Shown here: positions 43,760 to 52,074 of the stretch, piece after piece
Numbering within the stretch: the stretch's first letter is position 1
How the letters are laid out: each line of letters begins with the position of its first letter
Origin: DATLNF01 sp963765815
Lineage (GTDB): Bacteria; Actinomycetota; Actinomycetes; BP-191
Length of the DNA: 64,000 bases
Assembly: GCA_963765815.1 (NCBI GenBank)
Contig: CAVXXT010000008.1
Span: 310,001-374,000, forward strand
Reading direction: 5' to 3'
The notes under the pieces: generated by a model
The model's database searches: none
Seen by the model: the letters and a program-made list of their open reading frames with translations, nothing else
Told to the model about the DNA's origin: nothing
Position numbers and translations under genes: made by a program

Positions 43760-43846
43760 TCATCGGGTGCGCAGGACCTGCAGCCCGAACGCGACCACGA
43801 TCGCAGCGAGGAGCACCAGCACGGCGAACGCCGTCGGGCCTCGCAT
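43760..43846 (-). CDS. 28-aa single-pass membrane microprotein
   Basis: ATG at 43846 with GAGGAGC upstream, TGA at 43762-43760: MRGPTAFAVLVLLAAIVVAF followed by GLQVLRTR. One predicted TM helix with a positive tail. It ends 7 bp before the sigma factor start and is on the same strand, so the two are probably co-translated. Too short for usual gene calls. Function unknown; a membrane partner of the sigma/anti-sigma pair is a guess. Confidence 0.6.
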   Translation of the reverse strand: MRGPTAFAVLVLLAAIVVAFGLQVLRTR

Positions 43847-44036
43847 GGGGAGCTCCTCTGCGCCGGTGATTCGCGGGTGGGGTTCTCGTTCTGGGACGTC
43901 GGAGCAGATCCTGCCGGTTCCGCCTCCTTATCGGTCGGTCGGACGCGGCAGTTTCTTGATCCTGAGGCGATTTGTCCGTGGTGTCCGGCTTGCGCCCTGG
44001 AACGGCTGCGCCGCGCTCCGTCGCGGCACCGGCCGG

Positions 44037-44042
44037 TACTCT
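44037..44042 (+). promoter_or_regulatory. -10-like TACTCT, leaderless spacing
   Basis: TACTCT ends 6 bp before the GTG at 44049 of the penicillin-binding protein gene. Confidence 0.45.
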
Positions 44043-44048
44043 CGCGAC

Positions 44049-46367
44049 GTGGCTTCCCTGCCCCCCGCCCGACCCGCGCGGCCGCGTCCATCGGCGCGTC
44101 GACCCGCGGGGCGCCAGGTGCTGCGGAGGTGGCGCGGACCCGTCGTCGGCTGGTCGTGCGCCGCGGTGGTGGTGATGCTGGCGTGCTTCGTGGCCGGGCT
44201 GCTCGTCGCCCCGATCGACCTGGCCCTGCCTCCGGCGCCGCAGTCGGTCGTCCTGCTCGGCGACGGCGACCGCTTCGTCGCGTCGATCCGGGCCCCGGAG
44301 ATCCGCAGCGACGCGACGGCCGACGACATCCCGGACGTCATGCGCCAGGCGATCGTCGCCGCCGAGGACGCGCGGTTCCTCGACCACAACGGCGTCGACC
44401 CGCTCGCGCTGCTGCGCGCGGCGTACCGCGACCTGCGGGCCAAGCGCGCCGAGCAGGGTGGTTCGACGATCACCCAGCAGTACGTGAAGAACGTGTACGT
44501 CGGCAACGAGCGCTCGGCGATGCGCAAGGTGCGCGAGGCGGCGCTCGCCTTCCGGCTCGAGCAGCAGCGCAGCAAGAGCGAGATCCTCACGGCGTACCTG
44601 AACGGCGTCTTCCTCGGCAACAGCGTGTACGGCGTCGACGCTGCGGCCCGCTACTACTTCGGGGTCAAGGCGAGCGACCTCGACGTGGACCTGCGCACCA
44701 AGGAGCGCCGCCCGTCGCTGGCGCTGGCCCGCGCGTCGATGCTCGCCGCGATCGTGCCGGCGCCGTCGACCCGCAACCCGGTGCGCAACTTCGCGCTCGC
44801 CCGCACGAAGCAGGGCGACGTCCTCAACCGGATGTTCGACGAGGGGATGATCACGACCCAGGAGGCGTCGGACGCCTACCGGGAGATCCGCAGTCCGACC
44901 GACATCGTCCGGCGTCGGGACCCCGAGCTGCCGACCGAGTCGCCGGAGTTCGCCGACCTGGTGAAGCTCGAGCTGGAGAAGACCTACGGCAGCGAGCCCG
45001 AGGCGCTGTTCCGCGACGGGCTGAAGGTCCGCACGACCCTCGACCTCACGCTGCAGCAGGCAGTGAACGAGTCGGCGCGCGCGCTCTTCCCGGACCCCGG
45101 CACGCCCGACCTGCCGCGAACCGACCCCAACTTCCGGCTCGGCGACCCCGACCTCGCCGTCGTCGCCATCGACCCGAGCACGGGAGACCTCAAGGCGATC
45201 TACTCCAGCGCCTACCGCCGCGGTGGGCTCAACCTCGCGACCAACGCCTACCGCTCGACCGGCTCGACCATCAAGCCCTTCACGCTGGCCGCTGCGCTGA
45301 TGGCGGGGAAGAAGACGACGGACTCCTACCGCGACCCGGGCTGCATCGTCATCCGGACCAAGGCGCAGCTGCCGCCCGAGGGCTACCGGCCCTGCAACTA
45401 CACCGAGGCCGGCGGAGACGCCCGCGGCGGGGGAACCAAGACGCTGCGCCGCGCGATGGAGAAGTCGACCAACACGGTCTACGTGAAGCTCGCGGACGAG
45501 ATCGGGCAGGACAAGGTCAAGGCGGTGGCGCTGGCCGCCGGGGTGCACGGCACCGGCCCCGGCCAGGGCTTCCCGGAGAACCCGAAGCGGATCCCCTCGA
45601 TGGGCCTCGGCGGCGGTGTCGCCATCACACCGCTCTCGTTGACCCAGGGCTTCGCGACGCTCGCCAACCACGGCGTACGACTCCCGGTGCGCACCGTCAA
45701 GGAGATCCGCAAGGGCGGCGGTGCGACGAACACGTTCACCGGCGACCTCGTGCTGCCTTTCAGCGAGCCGGAGGGCACCCAGGCCATCCCCAAGGCGGTC
45801 GCCGACGAGGTCGTCGACGTGCTGCACGGGGTGGTGGCTCGCGGCACCGGCACGGCCGCTCGGCTCGACGACGTCACGGTGTTCGGCAAGACCGGGACCA
45901 GTCAGAACAACGGTGACGCGTGGTTCGTCGGCTGCACCGAGGACTCCAAGCAGCCCCTGTGCATCGGCATCTGGGTAGGGCACCGCGAAGGGGTCATCCC
46001 GGTCCGCAACGTCGCCGGGGTGCGAGGTGGCGTCACTGGCGGCGCCGTCCCCGCGAAGCTGTTCGCGACGGTCTTCGCGAAGCTCGAGGAGCTGCGGGCC
46101 CGCGAGGAGGCTCAGGTCGAGGGCGCGACGCCGTCGGCGTCCCCGTCGCGGCGCCCCCGGACCCGCACTCCCAGCTCGTCCCCGTCAGCCGCGTCCGTGG
46201 CCCCGACGGCGGCGGCCACCACGTCACCGCCGTTCACGCCGCCCGGGCCGCTGCCGACCCTCGGATCCCCCAGCGCCGAGCCGAGTCCGGAGCCGTCGTC
46301 TCCCGCGGCGAGCACTCCGCCGCCGAGCGAGCCGCCGTCACCGGAGCCGACGACCAGCCCCAGGTAG
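44049..46367 (+). CDS. Class A penicillin-binding protein (bifunctional)
   Basis: 772 aa from the GTG at 44049. A basic cytoplasmic N-terminus is followed by a TM helix (residues 38-60), the GT51 glycosyltransferase domain (AAEDARFLDHNGVDPLALLR, EQGGSTITQQYVKNVYVGNE, ILTAYLNGVFLGNSVYGVDA) and the transpeptidase domain: SxxK in TGSTIKPFTLAAAL, SxN in EKSTNTVYVKLAD, KTG in VFGKTGTSQNNGDAWF. The Ser/Pro/Thr-rich tail (last 90 residues) is extracellular. Builds and crosslinks peptidoglycan. Divergent from the ECF module. Confidence 0.95.
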   Translation: MASLPPARPARPRPSARRPAGRQVLRRWRGPVVGWSCAAVVVMLACFVAGLLVAPIDLALPPAPQSVVLLGDGDRFVASIRAPEIRSDATADDIPDVMRQAIVAAEDARFLDHNGVDPLALLRAAYRDLRAKRAEQGGSTITQQYVKNVYVGNERSAMRKVREAALAFRLEQQRSKSEILTAYLNGVFLGNSVYGVDAAARYYFGVKASDLDVDLRTKERRPSLALARASMLAAIVPAPSTRNPVRNFALARTKQGDVLNRMFDEGMITTQEASDAYREIRSPTDIVRRRDPELPTESPEFADLVKLELEKTYGSEPEALFRDGLKVRTTLDLTLQQAVNESARALFPDPGTPDLPRTDPNFRLGDPDLAVVAIDPSTGDLKAIYSSAYRRGGLNLATNAYRSTGSTIKPFTLAAALMAGKKTTDSYRDPGCIVIRTKAQLPPEGYRPCNYTEAGGDARGGGTKTLRRAMEKSTNTVYVKLADEIGQDKVKAVALAAGVHGTGPGQGFPENPKRIPSMGLGGGVAITPLSLTQGFATLANHGVRLPVRTVKEIRKGGGATNTFTGDLVLPFSEPEGTQAIPKAVADEVVDVLHGVVARGTGTAARLDDVTVFGKTGTSQNNGDAWFVGCTEDSKQPLCIGIWVGHREGVIPVRNVAGVRGGVTGGAVPAKLFATVFAKLEELRAREEAQVEGATPSASPSRRPRTRTPSSSPSAASVAPTAAATTSPPFTPPGPLPTLGSPSAEPSPEPSSPAASTPPPSEPPSPEPTTSPR

Positions 46368-46380
46368 GAGCGAGCGCCCG

Positions 46381-46451
46381 ATCGAGATGCGACCCGGTCG
46401 CGTTTCCCTCGATTCCCCGCACGGGCCGCGACGCGGTCGCGTTTCGTTCGG
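46381..46451. repeat. Paired-palindrome element, copy 4
   Basis: GCGACCCGGTCGC at 46389-46401 and GCGACGCGGTCGC at 46428-46440 (39-bp period), followed by GTTTCGTTCGG. The inner CGATTCCCCGCACG is the reverse complement of the inner part of copy 3. It is between convergent genes. Confidence 0.8.
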
Positions 46452-46479
46452 GGAGGGGGCGGGTCAGCCGGCGAGCCAA

Positions 46480-47184
46480 TCAGCTGGCTAGTGCAGCCAT
46501 GATCGAGCTGAACTGGACGGCACGCTCGAGGCCGACGCGGCCGCTCTGCGACTGGCGGCGGGCGGTGACGAGCCGGGCCCGCAGCGCCACGGCCGGGTCG
46601 ACCGGGCGGACCGGAGCCGGGCGGGCCGCCACGACAGGGGTCTTGGGCCGGGTGACGGCCGGGCGGGTCACGACGGGAGCGGTCGGACGGGCGGCCGGGC
46701 GGGGACGCGAGGTCGTCGTCGCCGGCCGGGGCGCCGGCTGCGGCGCGGCGGCCTGAGGCTGGCGGAAGACCTGAGCGACGTAGAGCTTGCCGGTCTCGTC
46801 GGTCGCGGTGCCCATGCCGACCTGGGTGAAGTCGCCGTCGAGGAGGTTCGCGCGGTGCGCCGGCGAGTTCATGAAGGCGGCGTGGATGGACGCCACGTCG
46901 GCGCCCATGCCGACGTTCTCGCCGACGGCGCGCCAGCCCTCGACCTCGTTCTGCAGGTTCGGGTTGTGCCAGATGCGGTGCTCAGCGGCCATCCGTGCGG
47001 CCTGCCGGCGGGCGACCGCGACCAGGTCCGCGCTGCTGGCGTACGCCAATCGGCCGGCCGAGGAGCGCTCGGCGTTCGCACGGCCGTGGAAGTCGGACTC
47101 CGCGCCGCTCGCGGCGGCGACGGCCGTGCCGGCGGCGAGCGCCGCGACGACGGTCAGCAGGAGTGCGATCAGCCGGCGAAACAC
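46480..47184 (-). CDS. Secreted CAP (SCP/PR-1) domain protein
   Basis: 234 aa from the GTG at 47184, with GGAGGACCC directly upstream. The signal peptide ends TAVAAASG. CAP domain residues about 30-148: FHGRANAERSSAGRLAYASS, MAAEHRIWHNPNL, VGENVGMGADVASIHAAFMN, SPAHRANLLDGDFTQVGMGT, with the conserved His, Glu, Glu and His cleft. The remaining third is an Ala/Pro/Arg-rich basic tail ending in a helical segment. Extracellular; CAP proteins have varied lipid- or ligand-binding roles. Confidence 0.88.
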   Translation of the reverse strand: MFRRLIALLLTVVAALAAGTAVAAASGAESDFHGRANAERSSAGRLAYASSADLVAVARRQAARMAAEHRIWHNPNLQNEVEGWRAVGENVGMGADVASIHAAFMNSPAHRANLLDGDFTQVGMGTATDETGKLYVAQVFRQPQAAAPQPAPRPATTTSRPRPAARPTAPVVTRPAVTRPKTPVVAARPAPVRPVDPAVALRARLVTARRQSQSGRVGLERAVQFSSIMAALAS

Positions 47185-47359
47185 GGGTCCTCCGGAGAGC
47201 GGAAGGGCCGCCGCAGTGGTGGCCACGCTCTGTGATCGACCCATCACGCAGAGTGCTGAAGGGCGCGGGCGGAACGTCCGGATTCGTCCCGGGCCCGTCG
47301 GTCGAGACGGGTCGGGGCGGGTCGGCTCGCAGCGCTTGCAACTGTGCAACACTGCCGCC

Positions 47360-48889
47360 GTGAACCTCGCTGACCTGGTCCGCGACGCGGCCGCCGCCGA
47401 CCCCGCCAAGCCCGCTCTGCTGCACCGCGACACCTCCCTGTCCTGGTCGGATCTCGATCGCGACGTCGACCGGTTCGGCGCCGGCCTGCTCGACCTCGGG
47501 CTCTCCCGTGGCGACCGGGTGGCCCTCGTCCTCGGCAACACCCCCGCGTTCGTCACGGCGTACTTCGGCGTGCTCCGGGCCGGGCTGGTCGCGCTGCCGG
47601 TGAACACCGGCTACACCGCGGCCGAGGTCGAGCACGTGCTCACCGACTCGGGTGCGCGGGCGGTCGTGGGCCACCGCGAGGCTGCGGCCGGGCTCCACGC
47701 CGCCATGGAGCGGGTCGGCACCCTCGAGCACGTCGTGATCGCCGATGCGGCGGACGCGCCGGCCGGTGCGATCACGTTCGACGACGTCGTCGCGCGCGGG
47801 GCGGCTGCGCCCGCTCCGTACAAGGAGACGGCTGACGGCGACCTCGCCGTCCTCATCTACACCTCGGGCACCTCGGGGCGGCCGAAGGGCGCGATGCTCA
47901 CGCACGGCGCGCTGAGGGCGAACCTGAACCAGTGCGCGCAGATCGTGCCGCTGGTCGTCGACGCCGACGACGTCGTGCTGCTCGTGCTGCCGCTGTTCCA
48001 CATCTACGCGCTCAACGCGGGTCTCGGCGCGGTCGCGCGACACGGCGCCACCGGGGTGCTGGTCGAGCGCTTCGACCCGGTCGAGACGCTGGCCGAGATG
48101 CGCCGGCACCAGGTCACCAACGTCATCGGCGCTCCGCCGATGTACGTCGCCTGGTCGATGCTGCCGGACCTCGGCGACGCCTTCACGTCGGTGCGGCTCG
48201 CGGTCTCGGGTGCAGCACCGCTGCCGGCCGATGTGCTCACCCGCATCCTCGACGTCACCGGCCACCACGTGTTCGAGGGCTACGGCCTGACCGAGACCGC
48301 GCCGGTGCTCACCACGACGCTGATGAGCCAGGTGGCCAAGCCCGACTCGATCGGCCGCCCGGTGCCCGGCGTGGAGCTGCGCCTCGTCGACGAGCAGGGA
48401 GAGGAGCCGGAGGAGGGCGACCCCGGCGAGATCGTCGCGCGCGGCGCCAACGTCTTCAGCGGATACTGGCCCGACGGCAGCGGCGGCCCGGACGCTGACG
48501 GGTGGTGGGCAACCGGCGACGTCGCCTACGTCGACGACGACGGCGACTACCACCTGGTGGACCGGCGTACCGAGCTGATCCTCGTCAGCGGCTTCAACGT
48601 CTACCCGCGCGAGGTCGAGGACGTGCTGCTGCAGCACCCCGACGTCGAGGAAGCGGCGGTCCTCGGCATCGCGCACCCCTACACCGGGGAGAGCGTCAAG
48701 GCCCTCGTCGTACGCCGGTCCGGTGCGCGGCTGACCGCGGAGGAGCTGATCGCGCACACCGGGCGCTCCCTCGCCCGGTTCAAGTGCCCTACCGCGGTGG
48801 AGTTCGTCGACGAGCTGCCGCACGGCGCGACCGGCAAGGTGTCCAAGGGCCGGCTGCGCGAGCAGGCGCTCGACGCGACCGCCGGCTGA
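47360..48889 (+). CDS. Long-chain fatty acid-CoA ligase / AMP-binding enzyme
   Basis: 509 aa from the GTG at 47360. ANL superfamily: P-loop LIYTSGTSGRPKGAMLTH, adenine pocket FEGYGLTETAPVL, WWATGDVAYVDDDGDYHLVD, hinge DRRTELILVSGFNVYPREVE and the catalytic Lys near the end (GATGKVSKGRL). It adenylates a carboxylic acid and forms a CoA thioester, likely a medium/long-chain fatty acid. Cytosolic. It is followed 19 bp later by a membrane protein gene. Confidence 0.92.
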   Translation: MNLADLVRDAAAADPAKPALLHRDTSLSWSDLDRDVDRFGAGLLDLGLSRGDRVALVLGNTPAFVTAYFGVLRAGLVALPVNTGYTAAEVEHVLTDSGARAVVGHREAAAGLHAAMERVGTLEHVVIADAADAPAGAITFDDVVARGAAAPAPYKETADGDLAVLIYTSGTSGRPKGAMLTHGALRANLNQCAQIVPLVVDADDVVLLVLPLFHIYALNAGLGAVARHGATGVLVERFDPVETLAEMRRHQVTNVIGAPPMYVAWSMLPDLGDAFTSVRLAVSGAAPLPADVLTRILDVTGHHVFEGYGLTETAPVLTTTLMSQVAKPDSIGRPVPGVELRLVDEQGEEPEEGDPGEIVARGANVFSGYWPDGSGGPDADGWWATGDVAYVDDDGDYHLVDRRTELILVSGFNVYPREVEDVLLQHPDVEEAAVLGIAHPYTGESVKALVVRRSGARLTAEELIAHTGRSLARFKCPTAVEFVDELPHGATGKVSKGRLREQALDATAG

Positions 48890-48908
48890 CCGGGCCCGCG
48901 AGCGAGCG

Positions 48909-49676
48909 ATGAGAGGCGAGGCAGTCCTGCCGCTCGTCGCGACGCTGATCTCTCTCGAGTTCACCCTCGCGCTGCTGCGCCGCTGGTCGCTGAGCCGTCG
49001 GCCCTACCTGCGGTCGTGGGCGGTCTCCCTCGCGATGTTCACCGTCGGCTGCGCGGCGCTCTGGTACGGCACCGCGTTCGGCTGGAGCGAGCCGACCTTC
49101 CGCACGTTCTACGTCTGCGGAGCGATGCTGTCGGTGCCGTGGCTGGCCATGGGGGAGATCGAGCTGCTGGTCCGCCCGGCGGCGGCGCGGATCGTGCTCT
49201 TCTTCCTGCTGGTCTTCAGCGCCAACGCCGCGTTCGTCCTCGCCGTGGTGCCGCTCGTCGACGGCGCACCGGCATTCGGGGTCGGCCTGCCGCACGGCCG
49301 CGACTACTTCCCGGCCGGCGCCCGCTACGGGCTGGTCGTGGCCTCCAACGCCGTGGGCACGCTCACGGTCGTCGGCGGCACCCTCTGGTCGGGCTGGCGG
49401 TCGCGCGGCGGCGGTGCCGCGGCGCGGGCGCGGTTCCGCGGGACCTCGCTGATCGTGCTCGGGGTGCTCATCGCGGCGACCAGCGGCGGGCTCACCTTCC
49501 TCGGGGAGGCGGGGTCCGTCGCGGCGACCCTGGGCCTGGGCGCCGCCGTGATGTACGCCGGCTTCGTGGTCGCCTCCCGACGCCCCGGGGCGCACCGGGC
49601 GGCCCGGCGCCGGCAGCGCGCGGCCGAGACGGACGAGACGCTGGATCCCGGGGAGGACGTCGGTGCCGCCGTCTGA
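48909..49676 (+). CDS. Multi-pass membrane protein of unknown function
   Basis: 255 aa, about seven hydrophobic helices (LPLVATLISLEFTLALL, WAVSLAMFTVGCAALWYGTA, VLFFLLVFSANAAFVLAVVP, GLVVASNAVGTLTVVGGTLW and others) and a charged C-terminal tail RAARRRQRAAETDETLDPGE. No signature residues. It overlaps the glutaredoxin gene by 14 bp, so the two are probably translated together, immediately upstream of rex. Confidence 0.75.
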   Translation: MRGEAVLPLVATLISLEFTLALLRRWSLSRRPYLRSWAVSLAMFTVGCAALWYGTAFGWSEPTFRTFYVCGAMLSVPWLAMGEIELLVRPAAARIVLFFLLVFSANAAFVLAVVPLVDGAPAFGVGLPHGRDYFPAGARYGLVVASNAVGTLTVVGGTLWSGWRSRGGGAAARARFRGTSLIVLGVLIAATSGGLTFLGEAGSVAATLGLGAAVMYAGFVVASRRPGAHRAARRRQRAAETDETLDPGEDVGAAV

Positions 49677-49911
49677 CCACCGGCTGACGCTGCTGGCGAA
49701 GCCCGGCTGCCCCGCCTGTGACGTCGCTCGCGAGCAGCTGACCCGGATCGCGGCCGAACTCGGCGTGCCGCTCGACGAGCGCGACGCGACGGTCGACCCG
49801 GCGGACTTCACCGAGTACGGCGACCGGCTGCCGGTGTTCCTCCTCGACGGCCGGGAGCACGGGTTCTGGGCGGTGGAGGAGGCTCGCCTGCGGCGCGCTC
49901 TGGACCGCTGA
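49663..49911 (+). CDS. Glutaredoxin-like protein
   Basis: 82 aa from the GTG at 49663. Thioredoxin fold with redox motif KPGCPACDVAREQL and cis-Pro region RLPVFLLDGREHGFWAVEE. Corresponds to Rv0508, located just before hemA in mycobacteria. In a mycothiol producer it may be a mycoredoxin-like or structural redox protein. Starts inside the preceding membrane-protein gene. Confidence 0.85.
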   Translation: MPPSDHRLTLLAKPGCPACDVAREQLTRIAAELGVPLDERDATVDPADFTEYGDRLPVFLLDGREHGFWAVEEARLRRALDR

Positions 49912-49928
49912 GCGGGCCCGCCGCCGAG

Positions 49929-49957
49929 TTTGTGCGTGCGTTCACAAGGCGTATTCT
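49929..49957 (+). promoter_or_regulatory. Rex operator overlapping promoter of rex-hem genes
   Basis: TTGTGCGTGCGTTCACAA (49930-49947) matches the Rex operator pattern TTGTGAAN4TTCACAA in 15 of 18 positions or better, and lies between a TTTGTG -35-like element (49929-49934) and a TATTCT -10 (49952-49957; 17-bp spacing). Rex leaves its operator when NADH is high, so the heme genes would be induced at low oxygen or reduced redox state. Confidence 0.82.
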
Positions 49958-50057
49958 CAAAGGCACAAAGTCCCCCGTCCCCGGCACTCGCCAGGGCACG
50001 CGGGTGACCTGACCCGGGCGGGCGGCGCATGCCGTTCCCGGCCGTCGAGGAGCAGGG

Positions 50058-50750
50058 GTGGCGCAGTCGAGGTCCGGCCCGCGTGGGGCTGATCGCGGCA
50101 TCCCCGAGGCCACCGTCGCGCGGCTCCCGGTCTACCTGCGTGCGCTCGTGGGGCTGGCCGAGTCGGCCGCGAGCACGGTCAGCTCCGACGCGCTCGCCGT
50201 GGCGTCGGGGGTCAACTCGGCCAAGGTGCGCAAGGACCTGAGCCACCTGGGCTCCTACGGAACGCGGGGCGTCGGGTACGACGTCCAGTTCCTCATCTAC
50301 CAGATCTCCCGCGAGCTGGGTCTGACGCAGGACTGGCCGGTGGCCATCATCGGCCTGGGCAACCTCGGGCACGCGCTGGCCAACTACGGCGGCTTCGCCA
50401 ACCGCGGGTTCCGGATCGCCGCGCTGGTCGACACCGACCGCGCGCGGGTCGGCGAGGAGGTCGCGGGCGTCTCGGTCAGCCACCTCGACGACCTCGACGG
50501 ACTCGTCGCGGAGCACGCGATCTCGATCGGCGTGATCGCGACGCCGGCGCACGCCGCACAGGACGTCTGCGACCGGTTGGTCGCCGCGGGAGTCACCAGC
50601 ATCCTCAACTTCGCGCCGGTCGTGCTGACCGTCCCGGACGGCGTCGACCTCCGCAAGGTCGACCTCTCGATCGAGCTGCAGATCCTGTCGTTCCACGAGC
50701 AGCGCAAGTCGGTCGGCCCCGTGCTGCAGAGTCAGGCGGCTCGGCTGTGA
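50058..50750 (+). CDS. rex: Redox-sensing transcriptional repressor Rex
   Basis: 230 aa from the GTG at 50058 (GAGGAGCAGGG before it). Winged helix: PEATVARLPVYLRALVGLAE, LAVASGVNSAKVRKDLSHLG, SYGTRGVGYDV. NADH-binding Rossmann domain with AIIGLGNLGHALANY. The C-terminal helix LDLRKVDLSIELQILSFHEQ-type swaps in the dimer. It represses respiratory genes when NADH is low. Its last codon overlaps hemA (GTGA), and a Rex site lies at 49930-49947, so it is autoregulated. Confidence 0.95.
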   Translation: MAQSRSGPRGADRGIPEATVARLPVYLRALVGLAESAASTVSSDALAVASGVNSAKVRKDLSHLGSYGTRGVGYDVQFLIYQISRELGLTQDWPVAIIGLGNLGHALANYGGFANRGFRIAALVDTDRARVGEEVAGVSVSHLDDLDGLVAEHAISIGVIATPAHAAQDVCDRLVAAGVTSILNFAPVVLTVPDGVDLRKVDLSIELQILSFHEQRKSVGPVLQSQAARL

Positions 50751-52074
50751 GCGTCCTGGTCGTGGGGATCAGCCACCACAGCGCGCCGCTGAACGTGGTC
50801 GAGCGCGCGTCGATCGCGCCGGTCGACGTGCCCAAGGCGCTGCTGGAGCTGCAGTCGGGTGACCACGTCGCGGAGGCGCTGGTCCTCTCGACCTGCAACC
50901 GGGTCGAGGTCTACGCCCACGTCGCGAAGTTCCACGGCGGGGTGCAGGAGCTGAGCGACCTGCTGGCGCGGGTGTCTGGGATACCGCTCGAGACGCTGAC
51001 CGAGCACCTCTACGTGCACTACGAGGACCGCGCGGTGCAGCACCTCTTCACCGTCGCGAGCGGCCTCGACTCGATGGTGGTCGGCGAGGGACAGATCATC
51101 GGCCAGCTGCGCGCCGCGTTCGACCACCGCGCAGCGCGAGGGCGCGGTCGGGCGGCTGCTCTGGCAGCTGGTCCCGCACGCGCTGCGGGTCGGCAAGCGC
51201 GTGCGCACGGAGACCGAGATCGGCCGCGCCGGCGCCTCACTGGTCGAGATCGGCGTGCGGGTCGTCGGCAACGCGCTCGGCGACCTCCGCGACCGCCCCG
51301 TCCTCGTCATCGGCGCGGGCGCGATGGGCGCTCTCGCGGCCGAGACGCTGCGCGCCGCGGGCGTCGGCGAGATCGTCGTCGCCAACCGCACCGCTGCGCA
51401 TGCGGAGGCTCTTGCCGACGACGCTGGGCGGCACCGGCATCGGCCTCGACCAGCTCGAGCGGGCGCTCGCGCACGCCGACGTCGTCGTGTCGTCGACGGG
51501 TGCATCGGGCGTGGTCGTCGCCTCCGACGTCGTCGAGCGAGCGGTGCGGGCGCGCGAGGGTCGGCCGGTCTCGTTCCTCGACCTCGCACTCCCGCGCGAC
51601 ATCGACCCGGCCGTGCGGCTGCTGCCCGGCGTCACCCTGACCGACCTCGACGCGCTGCGGCAGACCCTCGAGGCCGAGAGCGACGGCGGCGGCGACGTCG
51701 AGAGCGCCCGCGCGATCGTCGCCGAGGAGGTCGCGGTCTTCCTCGGCTGGCAGCGCGCGATGAAGGTCGCGCCGACGGTGGTCGCGCTGCGCGCCAAGGC
51801 CGACGCGGTGATCGACGCCGAGCTGGGCCGGCTGCTGCAGCGGATCCCCGACCTCGACGCGCGGCAGCAGGAGGAGGTGCACTCCGCCGTACGCCGGGTC
51901 GTGGAGAAGCTGCTCCACGCGCCGACGGTGCGGGTGAAGGAGCTGGCCGAGTCCCCGGGCGGCGACCACTACGCGGAGGCGCTGCGCGAGCTGTTCGGCC
52001 TCGGCCCGCAGGTCGCCGAGGCGGTCTCCCAGGCCGATCTCGCGGATCTGCTCGACGGGGAGCTCGGCGAATGA
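50747..52074 (+). CDS. hemA: Glutamyl-tRNA reductase, two frameshifts in this sequence
   Basis: GTG at 50747. First enzyme of C5 heme synthesis, reducing Glu-tRNA to glutamate semialdehyde. Catalytic Cys in LVLSTCNRVEVYAH and GLDSMVVGEGQIIGQLRAAF are in the first frame. An extra base near 51127 (GACCACCG where GACACCG is expected) shifts to the NADPH domain (RVRTETEIGRAGASLVEIGV, VLVIGAGAMGALAAETL), and another near 51415 shifts to the C-terminal frame (DVVVSSTGASGVVVASDVVE to stop 52074). About 440 aa if corrected. Confidence 0.9.
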
